From Candidatus Scotarchaeum otlingeri (GTDB taxonomy: Archaea > Thermoproteota > Nitrososphaeria > Geothermarchaeales > JDFR-13): 64,000 nt of DNA. A program made the position numbers and the translations under genes. This document shows, piece by piece, positions 59,551 through 64,000 of this stretch. Under the pieces are notes generated by a model, which had not been told where the DNA came from, did no database searches, and was given only the letters and a program-made list of their open reading frames with translations. Where the stretch lies: the NCBI GenBank assembly GCA_002011075.2, contig MTMA02000006.1, positions 155,842-219,841 of the forward strand, in the 5' to 3' direction. Positions within the stretch are counted from its first letter, which is position 1. Each line of letters starts with the position of its first letter.

Positions 59551-60051
59551 ATGAGTAAAAAACAAACTATAGAAGCATTAGTAAGTGGAGGTGCGGCTAC
59601 AGCGGGTCCGCCTCTAGGCCCCGCTCTAGGCCCTCTCGGCATTAATGTATTAGCAGTTATAAATAGAATTAATGAGTTAACAAAGGATTTTAAAGGACTT
59701 AAAGTTCCTGTTAAAGTGATTGTAGATCTTGATACAAAGGAGTTTGAGGTTGAAGTAGGTATTCCTACCGCATCTGCGTTGATACTGAAGGAGGCAGGTG
59801 TAGAGAAAGGATCCTCTAATCCTGGCTCCGAATTTGTTGGCGACATCTCCTTTGACCAGCTGATTAGAGTGGCTAGGATAATTGGGCAAAAGACTCATAT
59901 CTCCGATCTTAAAAAGGCGGTTTTGCAGGTACTGGGTACCTGCGTAAGTATGGGAATCACCATAGACGGCTCTGATCCACGGGATATTACTAAAAAGGTT
60001 AAGGAAGGTGAATATGATCAAATGATATATGGAGGTGCATTAGATGAGTAG
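59551..60051 (+). CDS. rpl11: Ribosomal protein uL11
   Basis: GGAATAGPPLGPALGPLGINVLAVINRINE. Confidence 0.96.
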   Translation: MSKKQTIEALVSGGAATAGPPLGPALGPLGINVLAVINRINELTKDFKGLKVPVKVIVDLDTKEFEVEVGIPTASALILKEAGVEKGSSNPGSEFVGDISFDQLIRVARIIGQKTHISDLKKAVLQVLGTCVSMGITIDGSDPRDITKKVKEGEYDQMIYGGALDE

Positions 60052-60697
60052 AGCATTTGTCATTGACCGAGAATCTTTAATTAAAGCGGTGGAAGAAGCA
60101 AAAACTTCTAAAAAAAGAAATTTTAAGCAAAGTATAGAACTTATTATCGCGCTTGAAGGTTTGGACCTAAAAAAGCCTGAAAATAGAATAAGAGGCTCCG
60201 TTCGATTGCCCTATGGAACAGGGAAAGACAGAACTATTGCTATCTTTGCAGACGGTGTTATAGCCGAGAAGGCAAAGGAGGCAGGTGTAGACGCCGTCAT
60301 TTCGAGTAAGGAGTTAGACAACTTATCTGGATCACGCAGGGATGCAAAAAAATTAGCTAAAAAATATGATTTCTTTCTTTCAGAACCTGGGTTGATGTCG
60401 AAGGTAGGTAAAATCCTCGGGTTTACTTTAGGACCCAGGGGTAAAATGCCTCAGATTGTAACACCTGCTACAGATATACAATCATTAGTAAAAGAACTTA
60501 AATCTTCGATTGGCATTAATGTGAGGAATAACCCTATGGTGGCGGTTGCCATTGGAGATGAAGAAATGGATGCTGAAAAAGTGGCTGATAACGCCTTGGC
60601 GGTAATAGAATTTATCAAAAATAAAGTTGCAGATAAGGCTCGCATAAAGAAAATCTATATTAAAACTACCATGGGTAAACCGGTTAGAGTGATGTAA
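60044..60697 (+). CDS. rpl1: Ribosomal protein uL1
   Basis: IRGSVRLPYGTGKDRTIAIFADG; GPRGKMPQIV. Confidence 0.96.
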   Translation: MSRAFVIDRESLIKAVEEAKTSKKRNFKQSIELIIALEGLDLKKPENRIRGSVRLPYGTGKDRTIAIFADGVIAEKAKEAGVDAVISSKELDNLSGSRRDAKKLAKKYDFFLSEPGLMSKVGKILGFTLGPRGKMPQIVTPATDIQSLVKELKSSIGINVRNNPMVAVAIGDEEMDAEKVADNALAVIEFIKNKVADKARIKKIYIKTTMGKPVRVM

Positions 60698-60699
60698 AG

Positions 60700-61566
60700 A
60701 TGAGATATCGAATGGTTGTTAGCAGTAGAAAGCGAAAGGAGGAGTCGCGTAAGCTCTTTGAAAAACTACTTAGGGAATACAGTCATCTTATCATTATTGA
60801 TGCATCAGGCTTAAGAGCGAAGTTGCTTGATGAAATTAGAAGGTTATCTAAGGAATATGGCTTCATTATTAAAGGAGGGAAAAATGGGGTATTTATTAAG
60901 GCACTTGAGGCTGTATCCAAAGATCTATCTGAAGATTTAAAGAAACATATTAAAGGCCAGAACATATTTCTCTTTACCAATGAAGATATGATTGACCTAG
61001 CTCTAAAATTGAGTAAGCTAGAGGTAGATCTTCCCGCTTCACCCGGAGATATCGCTGTCGACGACATTGTTATTCCCGCAGGTAATACAGGTATTCCGCC
61101 TGGGCCGGTTATAGGGCTTTTCTCTGCCCTGGGACTTCAAACGAGAATTATGAGTGGAACCATTCATATCATGAAAGAAACGGTCGCAGCTAAGAAGGGA
61201 GAACGGATATCCATGGAGTTAGCAAACTTATTATCAAAGTTGGGGATAACTCCTATAAAGGCGAAAGTAAACTTCAAATTTGGTTATGACTTGAAGAATA
61301 AATTGTATTATCCAATAGAGTTATTGATACCCGACATGGAGGAAATAAGAGAAGCACTGAATAAAGCCGTGCTGAACGCGTTTCACCTTGCAATAGAAAC
61401 AGAATATCCAGAGCCAACAATATTAACCATACTTATTCAACGTGCTTACATAAACGCTAAAACCCTAGCAATTGAATCTGGGTACATATCTAAAGAGACA
61501 GTTCCAATATTGATTTCAAAAGCTATAGCTGTGGCCAAGGCGCTTGAAGAAGCAATTTCAGCTTAA
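60700..61566 (+). CDS. rpl10: Ribosomal protein uL10 (P0)
   Basis: GNTGIPPGPVIGLFSALGLQTRIMSGTIHI. Confidence 0.95.
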   Translation: MRYRMVVSSRKRKEESRKLFEKLLREYSHLIIIDASGLRAKLLDEIRRLSKEYGFIIKGGKNGVFIKALEAVSKDLSEDLKKHIKGQNIFLFTNEDMIDLALKLSKLEVDLPASPGDIAVDDIVIPAGNTGIPPGPVIGLFSALGLQTRIMSGTIHIMKETVAAKKGERISMELANLLSKLGITPIKAKVNFKFGYDLKNKLYYPIELLIPDMEEIREALNKAVLNAFHLAIETEYPEPTILTILIQRAYINAKTLAIESGYISKETVPILISKAIAVAKALEEAISA

Positions 61567-61633
61567 GGTGAGCGCCAAAATTTAAATATATGTTGATAGA
61601 TATGGGTAGTAGTGAGGATAAAGGTGAGATTTG

Positions 61634-61945
61634 ATGAAATATATCTACGCCGCATTATTGCTTCATGAATCGGGTAAAGAGATCAACGAAGAAAATTTGA
61701 AGAAGTTAATGGAGGTTGTCGGTGAGGAAATAGATGAAGCAAGAATAAAATCATTAGCAGCCGCCCTTAAGAATGTAGATATTGATGAAGTGATATCTAC
61801 CGCGTTGACAATGCCCACTGTGGCTGCTCAGGCACCTACTGCACCAGCTGAAAAACCCGCTGAGGAGGCTCCTAAGGAAGAAGCTGAGGAAGAAGAGAAA
61901 GAGGAGGAAGAAGCTCTAGAGGGATTAGGCGCGTTATTTGGTTAA
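61634..61945 (+). CDS. rpl12: Ribosomal protein P1 (L12)
   Basis: [30 protein letters not shown]... acidic C-terminal tail ending GLGALFG. Confidence 0.95.
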   Translation: MKYIYAALLLHESGKEINEENLKKLMEVVGEEIDEARIKSLAAALKNVDIDEVISTALTMPTVAAQAPTAPAEKPAEEAPKEEAEEEEKEEEEALEGLGALFG

Positions 61946-62027
61946 AAAACTTTAGTTAGGAATAACTGTTTTTTCATTTTTTATTTAGAGGCAATTATTA
62001 TTATTAGGTTAAATAGGGTAAGCTATA

Positions 62028-64000
62028 ATGAAAAGCCAATTTACAATTGATCCAGAAGAGTTTAATATCGAATTTATGAAGCAGCATGATTATATTAGGA
62101 AAAAATGTGTAGTATGCGGAACATATTTCTGGACTAATGATCATGATAGGAATAACTGTGGAGAGCCGCCCTGTTCCCCCTATACCTTCCTGAAGAAACC
62201 CCCTACCAGAAAAAGGTATAATGTTTCAGAGATGCGAAAGGAATTTATATCGTTCTTTGAAGAAAACGGTCATAAGCCTATTAATCCATATCCTGTAGTT
62301 TCAAGGTGGAGAGACGACTTATTAATTACGATCGCCTCGATAGCTGATTTTCAGCCCTACGTAACCACAGGTATTTCAGACCCACCAGCAAATCCACTGG
62401 TAATTAGCCAACCATGCCTACGATTCGAAGATATCCAAAACGTGGGGTTAACTGCTGGCAGACATTTAACAATATTCGAAATGGGTGGAGCACATGCATT
62501 TAATAGACGCGACAAAAACATTATTTATTGGAAAGATGGCACGGTAGAGTATCATCATAGGTTTGCCGTAGATCATTTAGGGATAGATGAAGATAAGATC
62601 ATTTATAAAGAACATTTTTGGGTTGGAGGCGGTAATGCAGGGCCAGATCTGGAAGGGATAATTGAGGGATTAGAGGTTTCCACACTTGTTTTCATGATGT
62701 ATAGTATTGTAGATAACGAACTTATTGAGACTCCTATATTAACCGTTGATACCGGATATGGTATGGAGAGGTGGGCCTGGCTTTCTACAGGGTCTCCCAC
62801 AGCTTTCCATACTATATATGGAGATCTGGCTGTTGATATCGCTAATTGGGCGGATATCGATTTGAAAGAAGACATTATTTATATGGATACACTGTATTCG
62901 GGTGGGTATAGCTACGATAACATTGATAATGTAAATAGTATAAGAAGGAAATTAGCTGAAAGCACAGGCTATAGCCCTATTGAGCTTATTAACAAGATGA
63001 ACATTCTAAATGAGTTGTATGCCGTTTTGGACCATTCCAAAGCCTCTATATTTCTTATTAAAGATGGTGCTATGCCTTCTAATGTCAAAGAAGGATACTT
63101 GACTAGGCTATTACTTAGAAGAATGTTTAGGATTATGGAAAAGAATAATATAATTGAGTACCTCGATAGATTGATTAGCAAACAAATTGATATTTGGGGG
63201 AAAGATTTTAAGGAGATTACCGAGTCCCGAGATATAATTTTTGAAGTTATAGAATTAGAATATAAAAAATATAGTGAGACACTAACAAAGGGATCCGCAC
63301 TAATAGAAAATATAATCAGAAAAAAGGGAGAATTAACGGTAGATGACCTTATCGTACTATATGACTCGCATGGTCTACCCCCAGATTATGTTGTTGACGT
63401 GGCTAGAAAACATAATATAAATATAAATGTCCCTAAAGATTTTCATTCTCAAGTTGCTAAGAGGCATCAATCAGCTGAGACAAAAATAAAGGAGAAAATC
63501 AAGTTCTTTGATAAGGAATATGATACGAAGCGATTATACTATGAAAAACCATATCAAAGTAAGATGCTGGCCAAGGTACTGGCGATAAAAGATAATATGG
63601 TTATTCTTGATAGAACAGTATTCTATCCTCAGGGAGGCGGCCAAATTGGCGATTCAGGATTTATTGTAATTAATGATAATAAGTGGCGTGTTATAGAGAC
63701 ACAGCTTATAGATAATAATATTGTTCATATACTCGAGGATACTGTTGAAGGAAAAATAAATGTGGGTGATAAAGTAAAGGGGTATGTCGATTGGGATAGA
63801 CGGTTATCGCTTATGCGGCATCATACAGCGACTCATATACTACTAGGAGCTATTAAAAGAGTTTTGGGGTCCCATATTTGGCAAGCGGGGGCCGAGAAAC
63901 GTCCAGATCAGGCGCGTCTCGACATTACCCATTACAAATCTATATCTACTGAGGAGTTGCGCGAAATAGAACGGCTGGCTAATGATATTATTGCTAAAGG
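62028..64000 (+). CDS. alaS: Alanyl-tRNA synthetase (3' end outside window)
   Basis: Manual translation MKSQFTIDPEEFNIEFMKQHDYIRKKCVVCGTYFWTND..., GHKPINPYPVVSRWRDDLLITIASIADFQPYVT, RHHTATHILLGAI; open to window end. Confidence 0.93.
   Translation, partial: MKSQFTIDPEEFNIEFMKQHDYIRKKCVVCGTYFWTNDHDRNNCGEPPCSPYTFLKKPPTRKRYNVSEMRKEFISFFEENGHKPINPYPVVSRWRDDLLITIASIADFQPYVTTGISDPPANPLVISQPCLRFEDIQNVGLTAGRHLTIFEMGGAHAFNRRDKNIIYWKDGTVEYHHRFAVDHLGIDEDKIIYKEHFWVGGGNAGPDLEGIIEGLEVSTLVFMMYSIVDNELIETPILTVDTGYGMERWAWLSTGSPTAFHTIYGDLAVDIANWADIDLKEDIIYMDTLYSGGYSYDNIDNVNSIRRKLAESTGYSPIELINKMNILNELYAVLDHSKASIFLIKDGAMPSNVKEGYLTRLLLRRMFRIMEKNNIIEYLDRLISKQIDIWGKDFKEITESRDIIFEVIELEYKKYSETLTKGSALIENIIRKKGELTVDDLIVLYDSHGLPPDYVVDVARKHNININVPKDFHSQVAKRHQSAETKIKEKIKFFDKEYDTKRLYYEKPYQSKMLAKVLAIKDNMVILDRTVFYPQGGGQIGDSGFIVINDNKWRVIETQLIDNNIVHILEDTVEGKINVGDKVKGYVDWDRRLSLMRHHTATHILLGAIKRVLGSHIWQAGAEKRPDQARLDITHYKSISTEELREIERLANDIIAK

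Noticed and set aside
1-64000. rRNA operon or CRISPR array
   Set aside because: No rRNA-like sequence or spaced identical repeats noticed in the window

Overview
64 kb archaeal window. Evidence for Archaea: TFE, NAC, aMBF1, aIF6, prefoldin, rps4e/rps19e/rpl19e/rpl32e/rpl39e, Cbf5, SecE-Spt5 and intron-bearing tRNAs; a TACK/Thermoproteota-type genome is my inference. Most of the window is core genome: a long ribosomal protein/secY/adk/cmk/cbf5 cluster (about 28.8-41.7 kb), a second translation cluster (about 53-64 kb: rps19e...ftsY, argF, dtdA, secE-spt5-rpl11-rpl1-rpl10-rpl12, alaS), a methylcitrate-cycle cluster (18.5-22.0 kb), nucleotide-sugar genes (41.9-45.2 kb) and nine tRNA genes, six of them interrupted. 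The accessory hot spot is 7.6-15.4 kb. A tRNA-Tyr(GTA) gene is followed by a compact three-gene operon and then by a perfect 26-bp copy of the tRNA 3' end. Immediately beyond lies a second, convergent operon of paralogous genes in cyclically permuted order (A-B-C versus C'-A'-B'). C/C' look like divergent tRNA-guanine transglycosylase (TGT/DpdA-like) proteins with a C-x-C-x2-C...H zinc motif. A/A' carry a PD-(D/E)xK-like nuclease motif at the C-terminus. B/B' are unknown. I propose this as a candidate minimal, tRNA-targeted, mobile base-modification/nuclease (defence-like) system. All homology calls were made by eye, without database searches.
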